A DNA stretch of 64,000 bases, taken from assembly GCF_036169555.1 (NCBI RefSeq), contig NZ_CP108032.1, forward strand, positions 1,488,001 to 1,552,000. The letters run 5' to 3'. This DNA is from Streptomyces sp. NBC_00306 (GTDB lineage: Bacteria; Actinomycetota; Actinomycetes; Streptomycetales; Streptomycetaceae). Under the pieces are notes generated by a model. It saw only the letters and a program-made list of their open reading frames with translations. It did not search any database and was not told the origin of the DNA. Below are positions 10,201 to 18,456 of the stretch, in pieces; the first letter of the stretch is position 1; every line of letters begins with the position of its first letter. A program made the position numbers and the translations under genes.

Positions 10201-10737
10201 CTGGAGGAGGTCCTGGGTCGTCTCCACCAGGAGGGCGTCCGCGCCTCCGGCGATCATGCCTTCGGCGTTCTGCTGGTAGGCGTCGCGCAGCTTCGTGTAG
10301 GGGGCGTGGCCCAGCGTCGGCAGCTTGGTGCCCGGGCCCATGGAGCCGAGCACCCAGCGCTGCTGTCCGGTGGATGCGGTGAACTCGTCGGCGACCTCGC
10401 GGGCGATGCGGGCGCCGGACTCGGAGAGCTCGTGGACCCGCTCGGGGATGTCGTACTCCCCCAGCGCGGCGAGGTTCGCGCCGAAGGTGTTCGTCTCGAC
10501 GCAGTCGACGCCCACCTCGAAGTAGGCCGAATGGACGGTGCGGACGATGTCCGGGCGCGTCACATTGAGGATCTCGTTGCAGCCTTCGAGGTCCTGGAAG
10601 TCCTCGAGCGTCGGGTCCTGGGCCTGGAGCATCGTGCCCATCGCGCCGTCCGCGACGACGACGCGCGTGGCCAGGGCCTCGCGGAGGGCTTCGATTCGGG
10701 TCCGGCTGTCAGCGGAAGGGGTCGGCGACGAGGCCAT
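7225..10737 (-). CDS. metH: Cobalamin-dependent methionine synthase
   Basis: The 1,170-aa cytosolic enzyme moves a methyl group from 5-methyl-tetrahydrofolate through cobalamin to homocysteine. The four expected modules are in order. The homocysteine module has zinc ligands including C303 and C304 in GGCCGTTPEH. Next is the pterin-binding barrel (GERTNANGSKKF). The cobalamin module has DVHDIG with His747 as lower axial ligand. The C-terminal SAM reactivation domain has PRQRRGR and a GYGACPDLEDR motif. The length matches the family. No cobalamin riboswitch (no B12 box) was found in the 5' region. In both S. coelicolor and M. tuberculosis it lies near the PAC2 gene. Confidence 0.97.
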   Translation of the reverse strand: MASSPTPSADSRTRIEALREALATRVVVADGAMGTMLQAQDPTLEDFQDLEGCNEILNVTRPDIVRTVHSAYFEVGVDCVETNTFGANLAALGEYDIPERVHELSESGARIAREVADEFTASTGQQRWVLGSMGPGTKLPTLGHAPYTKLRDAYQQNAEGMIAGGADALLVETTQDLLQTKAAVIGARRALDATGTNLPLICSVTVETTGTMLLGSEIGAALTALEPLGIDMIGLNCATGPAEMSEHLRYLARHSRIPLSCMPNAGLPVLGKDGAHYPLSAGELADAQETFVREYGLSLVGGCCGTTPEHLRQVVERVRDLAPTDRSPRPEPGAASLYQTVPFRQDTAYMAIGERTNANGSKKFREAMLDARWDDCVEMARDQIREGAHMLDLCVDYVGRDGVADMEELAGRFATASTLPIVLDSTEVPVIRAGLEKLGGRAVINSVNYEDGDGPESRFAKVTALAQEHGAALIALTIDEEGQARTVEHKVAIAERLIEDLTGNWGIHESDILIDTLTFTICTGQEESRKDGIATIEAIRELKRRRPDVQTTLGLSNISFGLNPAARILLNSVFLDECVKAGLDSAIVHASKILPIARFDDEQVQTALDLIHDRRAEGYDPLQKLMALFEGVNTKSMKAGKTEELLALPLDERLKRRIIDGEKNGLDADLDEALQDRPALDIVNDTLLEGMKVVGELFGSGQMQLPFVLQSAEVMKNAVAYLEPHMEKTDDDGKGTIVLATVRGDVHDIGKNLVDIILSNNGYNVVNLGIKQPVSAILEAAEEHRADVIGMSGLLVKSTVIMKENLEELNQRKMAADYPVILGGAALTRAYVEQDLHEIYEGEVRYARDAFEGLRLMDALIAVKRGVPGATLPDLKQRRVRATTNAVVEDRPEEGAVRSDVAVDNPVPEPPFWGTRVIKGIQLKEYASWLDEGALFKGQWGLKEARAGDGPSYQELVESEGRPRLRGWLDQLHTRNLLEAAVVYGYFPCVSKGDDLILLNEDGSERTRFSFPRQRRGRRLCLADFFRPEESGERDVVGLQVVTVGSKIGEATAELFGSDSYRDYLELHGLSVQLAEALAEYWHARVRSELGFGGEDPAEVEDMFALKYRGARFSLGYGACPDLEDRAKIAQLLEPERIGVELSEEFQLHPEQSTDAIVIHHPEAKYFNAR

Positions 10738-10940
10738 GGATGAGCTCCCTGGGATGCGACGGCTGTCGGCTTTGCGCCCCCGGTGGAGGGCGCACGGACT
10801 TCAGACTAGCCGGGCGGGCCCCGTCGGGGCGGGAGCGTCCCACGACGCGGACGGACTCGTCGGTCCGCGGGGGCTTTCCGCATCCTGTCGGCCACGAGAT
10901 ACTCACTCGGCGGTCACCAAGGTCGGCATCGACCGATAGT

Positions 10941-10957
10941 GTTCAGCATTGTCGAAC
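10941..10957. promoter_or_regulatory. Putative GylR (IclR-type) operator upstream of gylR
   Basis: GTTCAGCATTGTCGAAC is an imperfect palindrome 25 nt before gylR. Its right part, GCATTGTCGAAC, recurs exactly upstream of glpF at 11842-11853. The two copies in front of the regulator and the structural operon suggest GylR autoregulation and glycerol-inducible repression. Confidence 0.75.
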
Positions 10958-10981
10958 CGCTGTGAAGAAGGGCACGAGGCG

Positions 10982-11746
10982 ATGGCGAAAAATATCCAGT
11001 CGCTCGAGCGTGCGGCGGCGATGCTGCGACTGCTCGCCGGCGGGGAACGCCGGCTGGGCCTGTCGGACATCGCCTCCTCGCTGGAACTGGCCAAGGGCAC
11101 CGCGCACGGCATCCTCCGGACCCTCCAGGCCGAGGGTTTCGTCGAGCAGGACCCGGCGTCCGGCCGCTACCAGCTGGGGGCCGAGCTGCTGCGGCTCGGG
11201 AACAGCTATCTCGATGTCCACGAGCTGCGGGCCCGGGCCCTCGTGTGGACGGACGACCTGGCCCGTTCCAGCGGCGAGAGCGTCCACCTCGGCGTGGTGC
11301 ACCAGCACGGCGTGCTGATCGTCCACCACGTCTTCCGGCCGGACGACAGCCGCCAGGTCCTGGAGGTGGGGGCCATGCAGCCGCTGCACTCCACGGCGCT
11401 GGGCAAGGTGCTGTCGGCGTACGACCCCGTGGCGCACTCGGAGGCCCTGGAAGTGGACCGCAAGGCCTTCACCCCGCGGACCGTCACCGACCTGGCCGGA
11501 TTCGAGTCGGTGCTCGACCACACCCGGGCGCGCGGCTGGGCGGCCGACCTGGAGGAGACCTGGGAGGGCGTCGCCTCGGTCGCCGCCCCCATCCACGACC
11601 GCCGCCGCATGCCCGTGGGGGCCATCGCCATCACGGGCGCCGTGGAGCGGCTGTGCAAGGACGACGAGGTGCGGTCCGAGTTGATCGCGGCGGTGCGGGA
11701 CTGCGCCCGTTCGGTGTCCCGCGACCTCGGCGCCGGGCGTTTCTGA
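10982..11746 (+). CDS. gylR: Glycerol operon regulator GylR (IclR family)
   Basis: A 254-aa repressor with an N-terminal winged helix ([23 protein letters not shown], about 10-70) and a C-terminal IclR effector domain ([24 protein letters not shown] to the end). It sits just upstream of glpF-glpK-glpD, the arrangement of the characterised S. coelicolor gyl regulon. There it represses the operon until glycerol or glycerol-3-phosphate is present. The ATG at 10982 is preferred because the family begins with this segment, although its ribosome binding site is weak. It diverges from metH. Confidence 0.95.
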   Translation: MAKNIQSLERAAAMLRLLAGGERRLGLSDIASSLELAKGTAHGILRTLQAEGFVEQDPASGRYQLGAELLRLGNSYLDVHELRARALVWTDDLARSSGESVHLGVVHQHGVLIVHHVFRPDDSRQVLEVGAMQPLHSTALGKVLSAYDPVAHSEALEVDRKAFTPRTVTDLAGFESVLDHTRARGWAADLEETWEGVASVAAPIHDRRRMPVGAIAITGAVERLCKDDEVRSELIAAVRDCARSVSRDLGAGRF

Positions 11747-11837
11747 CCGATTTGGGCGCACCAAGGGTAACGATACGGTTTTCGGCCACTCACCCCTTGA
11801 CGCGCTGTTAACCGGAGGGCAAAACTGCCGTTCATCG

Positions 11838-11853
11838 GTCGGCATTGTCGAAC
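11838..11853 (+). promoter_or_regulatory. Putative GylR operator in the glpF promoter
   Basis: GTCGGCATTGTCGAAC shares 12 consecutive bases with the site before gylR. It lies about 20 nt upstream of a TAGAGT hexamer that could be the -10 box of the glp operon promoter. Confidence 0.72.
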
Positions 11854-11978
11854 ACCTAACGGCAATACGCGCTAGAGTGTGGCAGTGCCAGGGCCGACAA
11901 ACGCTCTCACCTGAGGGCGCGGACCGCGGAGGGACCCGAGGTCCGCATTTCCCTGGACGAAGGACAAAGGAGTCGCGG

Positions 11979-12767
11979 GTGTCCAGCTCCGACATCTTCA
12001 TCGGCGAGCTCATAGGTACCGCCGTACTCATCCTGCTCGGTGGCGGCGTGGTCGCCGCTGTCGTGCTCAAGCGCTCGAAGGCGCAGAACGCCGGCTGGCT
12101 GGCGATCACCTTCGGGTGGGGATTCGCGGTCATGACCGCGGTCTACATGACGGGCACGCTCTCCGGCGCCCACCTCAATCCGGCGGTCACGGTCGGTATC
12201 GCGATCAAGGACGGGGACTGGGGCAACGTCCCGGTCTACTTCGCCGGACAGATGCTCGGCGCCATGGTCGGTGCCGCGCTGGTCTGGGTCGCCTACTACG
12301 GACAGTTCCACGCCCACCTGACCGATCCGGAGATCCTCGCGGCCCAGCCCGAGGAAGAGGGCCTCGTCGACCAGAAGGCCGCGCCCAAGGCCGGTCCGGT
12401 GCTCGGAGTCTTCTCCACCGGCCCTGAGGTCCGTGTGGTGTGGCAGAACCTGGCGACCGAGATCATCGGCACCACCGTGCTGGTGCTCGCCGTCCTGACG
12501 CAGGGCCTCAACGACAGCGGCAAGGGCCTCGGTGTGATCGGCGCGCTGATCACCGCCTTCGTCGTCGTCGGTATCGGTCTCTCGCTCGGCGGCCCGACCG
12601 GCTACGCCATCAACCCGGCCCGTGACCTGGGCCCGCGCATCGTGCACGCCCTGCTGCCGCTGCCCAACAAGGGCGGGTCGGACTGGGGCTACGCCTGGAT
12701 CCCCGTCGTCGGCCCGCTGGCGGGTGGTGCCCTCGCAGCGGGTATCTACCAGCTCGCGTTCGCCTAA
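11979..12767 (+). CDS. glpF: Glycerol uptake facilitator (aquaglyceroporin)
   Basis: The 262-aa channel lets glycerol diffuse across the membrane. The start is the GTG at 11979, preceded by AAAGGAG at 6 nt. Both pore signatures are present, HLNPAVT (NPA at 67-69) and [12 protein letters not shown] (NPA at 212-214), the second with the Asp of the glycerol-selective subgroup. About six membrane helices are visible. Residues 115-145 form a long charged linker ([15 protein letters not shown]), longer than in E. coli GlpF. It is the first structural gene of the operon. Confidence 0.95.
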   Translation: MSSSDIFIGELIGTAVLILLGGGVVAAVVLKRSKAQNAGWLAITFGWGFAVMTAVYMTGTLSGAHLNPAVTVGIAIKDGDWGNVPVYFAGQMLGAMVGAALVWVAYYGQFHAHLTDPEILAAQPEEEGLVDQKAAPKAGPVLGVFSTGPEVRVVWQNLATEIIGTTVLVLAVLTQGLNDSGKGLGVIGALITAFVVVGIGLSLGGPTGYAINPARDLGPRIVHALLPLPNKGGSDWGYAWIPVVGPLAGGALAAGIYQLAFA

Positions 12768-12797
12768 GCCGTCCCTTCGACCCCGCAGGAGCACTCC

Positions 12798-14324
12798 GTG
12801 ACCGACGCACACACCACCGGCCCGTTCATCGCGGCCATCGACCAGGGCACCACTTCCAGCCGCTGCATCGTCTTCGACAAGGACGGCCGCATCGTCTCCG
12901 TCGACCAGAAGGAGCACGAGCAGATCTTCCCGAAGCCGGGCTGGGTGGAGCACGACGCCGCCGAGATCTGGACCAACGTGCAGGAAGTGGTGGACGCTGC
13001 CGTCGCGAAGGCCGGCATCACCGCCGCCGACGTCAAGGCGATCGGCATCACCAACCAGCGCGAGACCACGCTGCTGTGGGACAAGAACACCGGTGAGCCG
13101 GTCCACAACGCCCTCGTGTGGCAGGACACCCGCACCGACGCGCTCTGCAAGGAGCTCGGCCGCAACGTGGGGCAGGACCGCTTCCGCCGCGAGACGGGCC
13201 TGCCGCTGGCCTCCTACTTCGCGGGCCCCAAGGTCCGCTGGCTGCTGGACAACGTCGAGGGCCTGCGTGAGCGCGCCGAGCGCGGCGACATCCTCTTCGG
13301 CACCATGGACTCCTGGGTCATCTGGAACCTCACCGGTGGCACGGACGGCGGTGTGCACGTCACGGACGTCACCAACGCCTCGCGCACCATGCTGATGAAC
13401 CTGCACACCATGGAGTGGGACGACAAGATCCTCAGCTCCATGGAGATCCCGGCCGCGGTGCTGCCGGAGATCCGGTCCTCCGCCGAGGTCTACGGCAGCG
13501 CCAAGGGCGGCGCCCTGGCCGGCGTACCCGTGGCTTCCGCGCTCGGCGACCAGCAGGCGGCCCTGTTCGGCCAGACCTGTTTCGCCGAGGGCGAGGCCAA
13601 GTCGACGTACGGCACCGGCACCTTCATGCTGATGAACACCGGCGAGACGCCCGTCAACTCCTACAACGGGCTGCTGACGACGGTCGGTTACCGCATCGGT
13701 GACCAGAAGGCCGTCTACGCCCTCGAAGGTTCCATCGCCGTCACCGGCTCGCTCGTGCAGTGGATGCGCGACCAGATGGGCCTCATCAACTCCGCGGCCG
13801 AGATCGAGACGCTGGCCCTGTCGGTCGAGGACAACGGCGGCGCGTACTTCGTGCCGGCCTTCTCCGGACTGTTCGCCCCGTACTGGCGTCCCGACGCCCG
13901 CGGTGTGATCGCCGGCCTCACCCGCTATGTCACCAAGGCGCACATCGCGCGCGCCGTGCTCGAGGCCACCGCCTGGCAGACCCGTGAGATCAGCGACGCC
14001 ATGACCAAGGACTCCGGCGTCGAGCTGACCGCACTCAAGGTCGACGGCGGCATGACCTCCAACAACCTGCTGATGCAGACCCTCTCGGACTTCCTGGACG
14101 CACCGGTCGTGCGCCCCATGGTCGCCGAGACGACCTGCCTCGGCGCGGCCTACGCCGCCGGCCTGGCCGTCGGCTTCTGGCCCGACACCGACGCTCTGCG
14201 CGCCAACTGGCGCCGGGCCGCCGAGTGGACCCCCCGCATGGACGCCACCCAGCGGGACCGTGAGTACAAGAGCTGGCTCAAGGCCGTCGAGCGGACCATG
14301 GGCTGGCTCGAGGACGAGGAGTAA
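12798..14324 (+). CDS. glpK: Glycerol kinase
   Basis: The 508-aa FGGY-family kinase phosphorylates glycerol to sn-glycerol-3-phosphate with ATP. The first phosphate loop DQGTTSSR is near residue 15, and the TNQRET segment that binds glycerol is near 85. The C-terminal half has [11 protein letters not shown] and DGGMTSNN motifs. Length and domain order match E. coli GlpK. It has a GTG start with CAGGAG 7 nt upstream and lies 30 nt after glpF. It traps the glycerol that enters through GlpF and feeds GlpD. Confidence 0.97.
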   Translation: MTDAHTTGPFIAAIDQGTTSSRCIVFDKDGRIVSVDQKEHEQIFPKPGWVEHDAAEIWTNVQEVVDAAVAKAGITAADVKAIGITNQRETTLLWDKNTGEPVHNALVWQDTRTDALCKELGRNVGQDRFRRETGLPLASYFAGPKVRWLLDNVEGLRERAERGDILFGTMDSWVIWNLTGGTDGGVHVTDVTNASRTMLMNLHTMEWDDKILSSMEIPAAVLPEIRSSAEVYGSAKGGALAGVPVASALGDQQAALFGQTCFAEGEAKSTYGTGTFMLMNTGETPVNSYNGLLTTVGYRIGDQKAVYALEGSIAVTGSLVQWMRDQMGLINSAAEIETLALSVEDNGGAYFVPAFSGLFAPYWRPDARGVIAGLTRYVTKAHIARAVLEATAWQTREISDAMTKDSGVELTALKVDGGMTSNNLLMQTLSDFLDAPVVRPMVAETTCLGAAYAAGLAVGFWPDTDALRANWRRAAEWTPRMDATQRDREYKSWLKAVERTMGWLEDEE

Positions 14325-14330
14325 AAAATC

Positions 14331-15950
14331 ATGACCACCCTGCAGAGCGTCCCCGCCACGGGGACGCGTCCGGCCGCCGGCTCCCTGCCGGGCCGTGCCG
14401 AGACTCGGGAGCAGCTTTCCAAGGCGACGTACGACCTCCTGGTGATCGGCGGCGGCATTCTGGGCATCTCCACCGCCTGGCATGCCGCGCAATCCGGGCT
14501 GCGGGTGGCTCTGGTGGACGCCGGCGACTTCGCCGGCGCCACCTCCTCCGCCTCCTCCAAGCTGCTCCACGGCGGTCTGCGCTATCTGCAGACCGGCGCG
14601 GTGAAGCTGGTGGCGGAGAACCACTTCGAGCGCCGTGCGGTCTCCCGCCAGGTGGCCCCCCACCTGGCCAACCCGCTCACCTTCTATCTGCCGGTCTACA
14701 AGGGCGGACCGCACGGCGCGGCGAAGCTGGGAGCGGGAGTGTTCGCGTACTCCGCGCTCTCCGCCTTCGGTGACGGCGTCGGCCATGTCATAGGCCCGGC
14801 CAGAGCGCAGCGTGACGTGCCCGAGCTGCGTACGGAGAACCTCAAGGCCGTGGCCGTGTACGGCGACGACCAGATGAACGACTCGCGCATGGCACTGATG
14901 ACGGTCCGCGCGGCCGTCCAGTCGGGTGCCACGGTGCTCAACCACGCAGAGGTCACCGGACTGCGCTTCACCAAGGGCCGGGTCACCGGCGCGGAGCTCA
15001 AGGACCGTACCGACGGCACCGAGTTCGGCGTCAGCGCGCGCCTGGTGCTCAACGCGACCGGTCCGTGGGTGGACCACCTGCGCAGGATGGAGGACGCGAA
15101 CGCGGCCCCCTCCATCCGGCTCTCCAAGGGCGCCCATCTGGTGCTGAAGCGCACCTCGCCGTGGAAGGCGGCCCTGGCGACCCCGATCGACAAGTACCGC
15201 ATCACCTTCGCCCTCCCGTGGGAGGACATGCTGCTGCTCGGCACCACCGACGAGGCGTACGAGGGCGACCCGGCGGACGTCGCGGTCAACGAGAAGGACA
15301 CCGCCCAGATCCTGGACGAGGCCGCGTACTCGATCCGCGACCAGCAGCTCTCCCGCGATCTGATCACCTACTCCTTCGCCGGTCTGCGGGTCCTCCCCGG
15401 CGGCCCCGGCGACACCTCGAAGGCCAAGCGCGAGACGGTGGTCACCGAGGGAAGCGGCGGCATGCTCTCGGTCGCCGGCGGCAAGTGGACGACCTTCCGC
15501 CACATCGGCCGCACGGTGATGAACAAGCTGGCGGCCCTGCCCGGCCACCCGCTGGGCGAGTACGACGAGGGCCTGGTGCCGATCTCGCGGCTGCCGAAGA
15601 AGCTGCCGCTGCCGGGCATCGCCAACCCCAACGCGGTCGCCCACCGGCTGCTCGTCGGCGGCGACGCCCCGGGCTCGCGCATCGCCGAGGACACCGCGCG
15701 TCATCTCGCGACGCACTACGGCTCGCTGTCGTTCGACATCGCACGGCTCGCCGAGGACGACCCGGCGCTCGCCGAGCGGATCCACCCCGACGCTCCCGAG
15801 ATCTGGGCGCAGGTCGCCTACGCACGCGACCAGGAGTGGGCCGAGACGGCGGACGACGTCCTGCGCCGCCGTACGACGCTGACGATCCGCGGCCTGGCGA
15901 CGGACGAGATCCGCGCCAGGGTCGAGGACGTCCTGGGCAGGAAGGCCTGA
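14331..15950 (+). CDS. glpD: FAD-dependent glycerol-3-phosphate dehydrogenase
   Basis: The 539-aa membrane-associated flavoenzyme oxidises glycerol-3-phosphate to dihydroxyacetone phosphate and passes electrons to menaquinone. The N-terminal FAD fold has VIGGGILGIS at about 37-46, followed by the family stretch SSKLLHGGLRYLQTG. The C-terminal cap domain (LATHYGSLSFDIARL and on) is complete. It starts only 6 nt after glpK, with GAGGAG inside the end of glpK, so the two are translationally close. It is the last gene of the gyl operon and is followed by a strong terminator. Confidence 0.96.
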   Translation: MTTLQSVPATGTRPAAGSLPGRAETREQLSKATYDLLVIGGGILGISTAWHAAQSGLRVALVDAGDFAGATSSASSKLLHGGLRYLQTGAVKLVAENHFERRAVSRQVAPHLANPLTFYLPVYKGGPHGAAKLGAGVFAYSALSAFGDGVGHVIGPARAQRDVPELRTENLKAVAVYGDDQMNDSRMALMTVRAAVQSGATVLNHAEVTGLRFTKGRVTGAELKDRTDGTEFGVSARLVLNATGPWVDHLRRMEDANAAPSIRLSKGAHLVLKRTSPWKAALATPIDKYRITFALPWEDMLLLGTTDEAYEGDPADVAVNEKDTAQILDEAAYSIRDQQLSRDLITYSFAGLRVLPGGPGDTSKAKRETVVTEGSGGMLSVAGGKWTTFRHIGRTVMNKLAALPGHPLGEYDEGLVPISRLPKKLPLPGIANPNAVAHRLLVGGDAPGSRIAEDTARHLATHYGSLSFDIARLAEDDPALAERIHPDAPEIWAQVAYARDQEWAETADDVLRRRTTLTIRGLATDEIRARVEDVLGRKA

Positions 15951-15970
15951 CCTCGGGTCGGTTTTCCCCG

Positions 15971-16001
15971 ACGTGGGCGGCTCTCGGGGGGCCGCCCACG
16001 T
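15971..16001 (+). terminator. Terminator of the glycerol operon
   Basis: An 11-bp perfect stem (15971-15981 with 15991-16001) with a 9-nt loop lies 20 nt after the glpD stop. Confidence 0.85.
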
Positions 16002-16013
16002 TGTACGCTCAGA

Positions 16014-16022
16014 CATCCGATG
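16014..16022. promoter_or_regulatory. CATCCGATG palindrome before the FadR-type regulator
   Basis: The 9-bp sequence CATC-C-GATG is a palindrome around a central base, the usual size of GntR/FadR half-site pairs. It lies 24 nt before the regulator start. The same 9-mer occurs in front of the L-fuconate operon at 23232-23240, which suggests autoregulation plus control of that operon. Confidence 0.65.
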
Positions 16023-16045
16023 AATGAGGGACCGAGGGGGCCGTC

Positions 16046-16717
16046 GTGGCAGTCACCGACGAGGCGATCGAAAAGATCAAGGGAATGATCGTCTCGGGTG
16101 CCCTGCGCCCCGGCGACCGCCTCCCCAAGGAGAGCGAACTCGCCGCCGAACTGGGCCTGTCCCGCAATTCGCTGCGTGAGGCCGTGCGCGCGCTGTCGCT
16201 GATCCGCATCCTGGACGTGCGCCAGGGTGACGGCACCTATGTGACCAGCCTGGACCCGCAGTTGCTGCTGGAGGCGCTGAGCTTCGTGGTGGACTTCCAC
16301 CGCGACGACACGGTGCTGGAGTTCCTCGCCGTACGCCGGATCCTGGAGCCCGCGGCCACCGCGATGGCCGCGAGCCGCATCGGTGAGAGCGAACTGGACC
16401 GGCTGAGCGCACAGCTGGACGCGCTGGGGCCCGAGCCCTCCGTCGAGGAACTGGTCGCCACCGACCTGGAGTTCCACCGGGGCATCGTGCAGTCCTCGGG
16501 CAATTCCGTGCTCTGCTCGCTGCTGGACGGCCTGTCCGGACCGACGACGCGGGCCAGGGTGTGGCGCGGACTGACGCAGGAGGACGCGGTCAGCCGCACG
16601 CTGCACGAGCACCGGGCGATCCTCTCCGCGCTCCGCGACCGCGACGCGGAAGCGGCCCGCTCATGGGCGACGGTGCACATCGCGAGCGTGGAGCAGTGGC
16701 TCCGCTCGACGCTCTGA
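16046..16717 (+). CDS. FadR/FCD-family GntR-type regulator, probably of the L-fuconate operon
   Basis: A 223-aa regulator with GTG start and a GAGGGGG ribosome binding site. Residues 1-70 are the winged helix (LPKESELAAELGLSRNSLREAVRAL). The remainder is an all-helical FCD sensor with its conserved metal-binding residues in the ATDLEFHRGI and HEHRAIL segments. FCD proteins usually sense sugar acids or organic acids. The adjacent inserted block encodes an L-fuconate dehydratase and a sugar transporter, and the CATCCGATG site is shared between the two promoters. The effector is therefore probably L-fuconate or a downstream keto acid (inference). Confidence 0.88.
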   Translation: MAVTDEAIEKIKGMIVSGALRPGDRLPKESELAAELGLSRNSLREAVRALSLIRILDVRQGDGTYVTSLDPQLLLEALSFVVDFHRDDTVLEFLAVRRILEPAATAMAASRIGESELDRLSAQLDALGPEPSVEELVATDLEFHRGIVQSSGNSVLCSLLDGLSGPTTRARVWRGLTQEDAVSRTLHEHRAILSALRDRDAEAARSWATVHIASVEQWLRSTL

Positions 16718-16774
16718 GGGCTGTCCCACAACCCCGGAGAGATGTCCGTACGAGCCCCTGGTACGCGCGCTCCC

Positions 16775-17308
16775 TCAGGCGCGGAGAGCGGCGTCGAGAT
16801 CGCGGATGAACTCCCCCACGCGCCCTCCCCCGGGAGGCGCGGCGGGCAGCCGGCCGAGCACCGCGGGGACCGCCGGCGGTGCGTGATGGCGCGCCCATTC
16901 CAGGGTCCCGGCGGTCACCCGCCGGTCCTCCGCGGACGCCAGTTCCTCCGCCCGCGCCGCATGCGCTGCCGCCCCGAGGACGTGCTTCACCTGATGGGCG
17001 CTCGCCTTGGGATGCAGATACGCGGCCGCCGCCGCATGGCTCGCCGCCCGTGCCGCGTCGGCAGCGGGCGGCGAATCGGCTTCCTGCGCCGCCTTGTACG
17101 CCGCCCACGCGCTCTGCCGCAGGGCGGCCGTGCGCCGGCCCCCGGCGGCGAAGGCGTGTGCCGCGTCGATGGCCTCACGAGGGCGTGTGTCGGTGGGCAG
17201 GGTCTGCTCGAAGATCGACAGCGTCCTGCGCGCACAGTCGGCCGCATAGCCCGCGATCTCCCGCAGCTCGTGTTCGCTCAGCTCGATGTCTTCCGGCTCG
17301 GTCGGCAC
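16775..17308 (-). CDS. Imm5-like putative immunity protein
   Basis: A 177-aa, Ala-rich, all-helical protein. It has the family pattern LREIAGYAADCARRTLSIFE, then TDTRPREAIDAAHAFA, then repeated A-A-H-A-A helices (residues about 90-140). Related proteins are annotated as putative immunity protein (Imm5 group) of polymorphic toxin systems. No toxin gene adjoins it, so it may be an orphan that protects against toxins of competitors, or it may have acquired another role. The start is GTG with AGGA 9 nt upstream. It is flanked by genes of the sugar-acid island and may have arrived with it. Confidence 0.75.
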   Translation of the reverse strand: MPTEPEDIELSEHELREIAGYAADCARRTLSIFEQTLPTDTRPREAIDAAHAFAAGGRRTAALRQSAWAAYKAAQEADSPPAADAARAASHAAAAAYLHPKASAHQVKHVLGAAAHAARAEELASAEDRRVTAGTLEWARHHAPPAVPAVLGRLPAAPPGGGRVGEFIRDLDAALRA

Positions 17309-17427
17309 GGCTCAATCCTGCCGCAGGTCACCGACGCCCGACGCCGTTTCGATCAGATCCGCCCGGCGCCGGAGGCAGGCGAAACGTACCTGCTCGCGGC
17401 CCGGGCGGACACGCCCCACGACAGCCC

Positions 17428-18456
17428 TCAGTCCTGCTTCTCACCGCTCGCGAAACGCGAGATCACCAGCGCGACGATGATGATCGCGCCGTTCAGGAAC
17501 TGGTTCCACAGCGCCGGCACCCCGCCCAGCGTCATGACGTTGACGACGAGTTGAAGCGTCAGTACGCCGGTGAGCGCCCCGAAGAGCGTGCCGCGGCCGC
17601 CCTTGAGGCTGATGCCGCCGATCACCGCCGCGGCGAACACCTGGAAGATCCAGCCGTTGCCCTGGGTGGCGGCGACCGAGCCGTAGTGGCCGGTGTAGAG
17701 GATGCCCGCGAAGGCCGCCAGCAGACCGCCGATCGCCAGCACGATCCAGGTGATCCGGTCGACCCGGATGCCCGCCGCCCGGGCCGCCTCCGGGTTGCCG
17801 CCGATCGCGTACAGCGCGCGTCCGTGGCGGAGATAGGCCAGTGCCGCACCGCCGATCGCGAACAGCGCCAGACAGATCCACACCGCGGCGGGCGCGCCCA
17901 GCCAGTCGGTCTTGCCGAGGTAGCGGAAGGACTCCGGGACGTCGGTGATCGACTTGCCCTCGGTGATGCCGATGTGGAGGCCGCGGAGCATCGTGAGCAT
18001 GCCCAGGGTGGCGATGAAGCCGTTGACCCGCAGCTTCAGCATCAGGAAGCCGTTGACCGCGCCGATCGCCATGCCCACCAGCAGACAGACGGGGATGGCC
18101 GTCCAGACGGGCAGCAGTTCCAGCCCGAGGAAGCGTCCGCCCTCGCTCGGCAGCACCAGCCACATGGCGACGACCGGAGCGATGCCGATCGTGGACTCCA
18201 GTGAGAGGTCCATCCGGCCGCAGATGAGGATCAGTGCCTGGCCGAGCACCAGCAGACTCAGTTCGGAGGACTGCTGGACGACGCTGATGAGGTTGTTGGA
18301 GGTGAGGAAGACCGGCGAGACGATGAACCCGATGACCATCAGCACCAGGATCACCGGCACGAGCGAGAAGTCGCTCCACCGGATCAGCCGCAGCCGGCTC
18401 GCCGGGCTGTCGCTCTTCGTCCCCTCGGCCGTGAGCGGCCGTATGGTCCCGGTCAT
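17428..18456 (-). CDS. Sugar ABC transporter permease (RbsC type)
   Basis: A 342-aa integral membrane protein of the ribose/xylose/rhamnose permease family. It has about ten hydrophobic segments, the family loop [14 protein letters not shown] (residues about 75-88) and [12 protein letters not shown] near 235, where the ATPase docks. The ATG overlaps the stop of the ATPase gene by 4 nt (ATGA), showing translational coupling. With the ATPase and the lipoprotein it makes a complete single-permease importer. The neighbouring catabolic genes suggest L-fucose, L-fuconate or a related deoxy sugar as substrate. Confidence 0.93.
   Translation of the reverse strand: MTGTIRPLTAEGTKSDSPASRLRLIRWSDFSLVPVILVLMVIGFIVSPVFLTSNNLISVVQQSSELSLLVLGQALILICGRMDLSLESTIGIAPVVAMWLVLPSEGGRFLGLELLPVWTAIPVCLLVGMAIGAVNGFLMLKLRVNGFIATLGMLTMLRGLHIGITEGKSITDVPESFRYLGKTDWLGAPAAVWICLALFAIGGAALAYLRHGRALYAIGGNPEAARAAGIRVDRITWIVLAIGGLLAAFAGILYTGHYGSVAATQGNGWIFQVFAAAVIGGISLKGGRGTLFGALTGVLTLQLVVNVMTLGGVPALWNQFLNGAIIIVALVISRFASGEKQD

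Noticed and set aside
7216..10743. An 1,175-aa open frame on the plus strand opposite metH
   Set aside because: It is the mirror of metH in high-GC sequence. Its product is a Val/Leu/Gly/Asp/Arg-rich string without domain structure, while metH on the other strand has all motifs.
10738..10981. A possible cobalamin riboswitch before metH
   Set aside because: No B12 box or riboswitch core was found in this leader; only short GC-rich hairpins are present.
11907..16016. A 1,369-aa open frame on the minus strand opposite glpF, glpK and glpD
   Set aside because: It runs through three well-defined genes, has no recognisable fold, and shows the composition of a GC-skew shadow.
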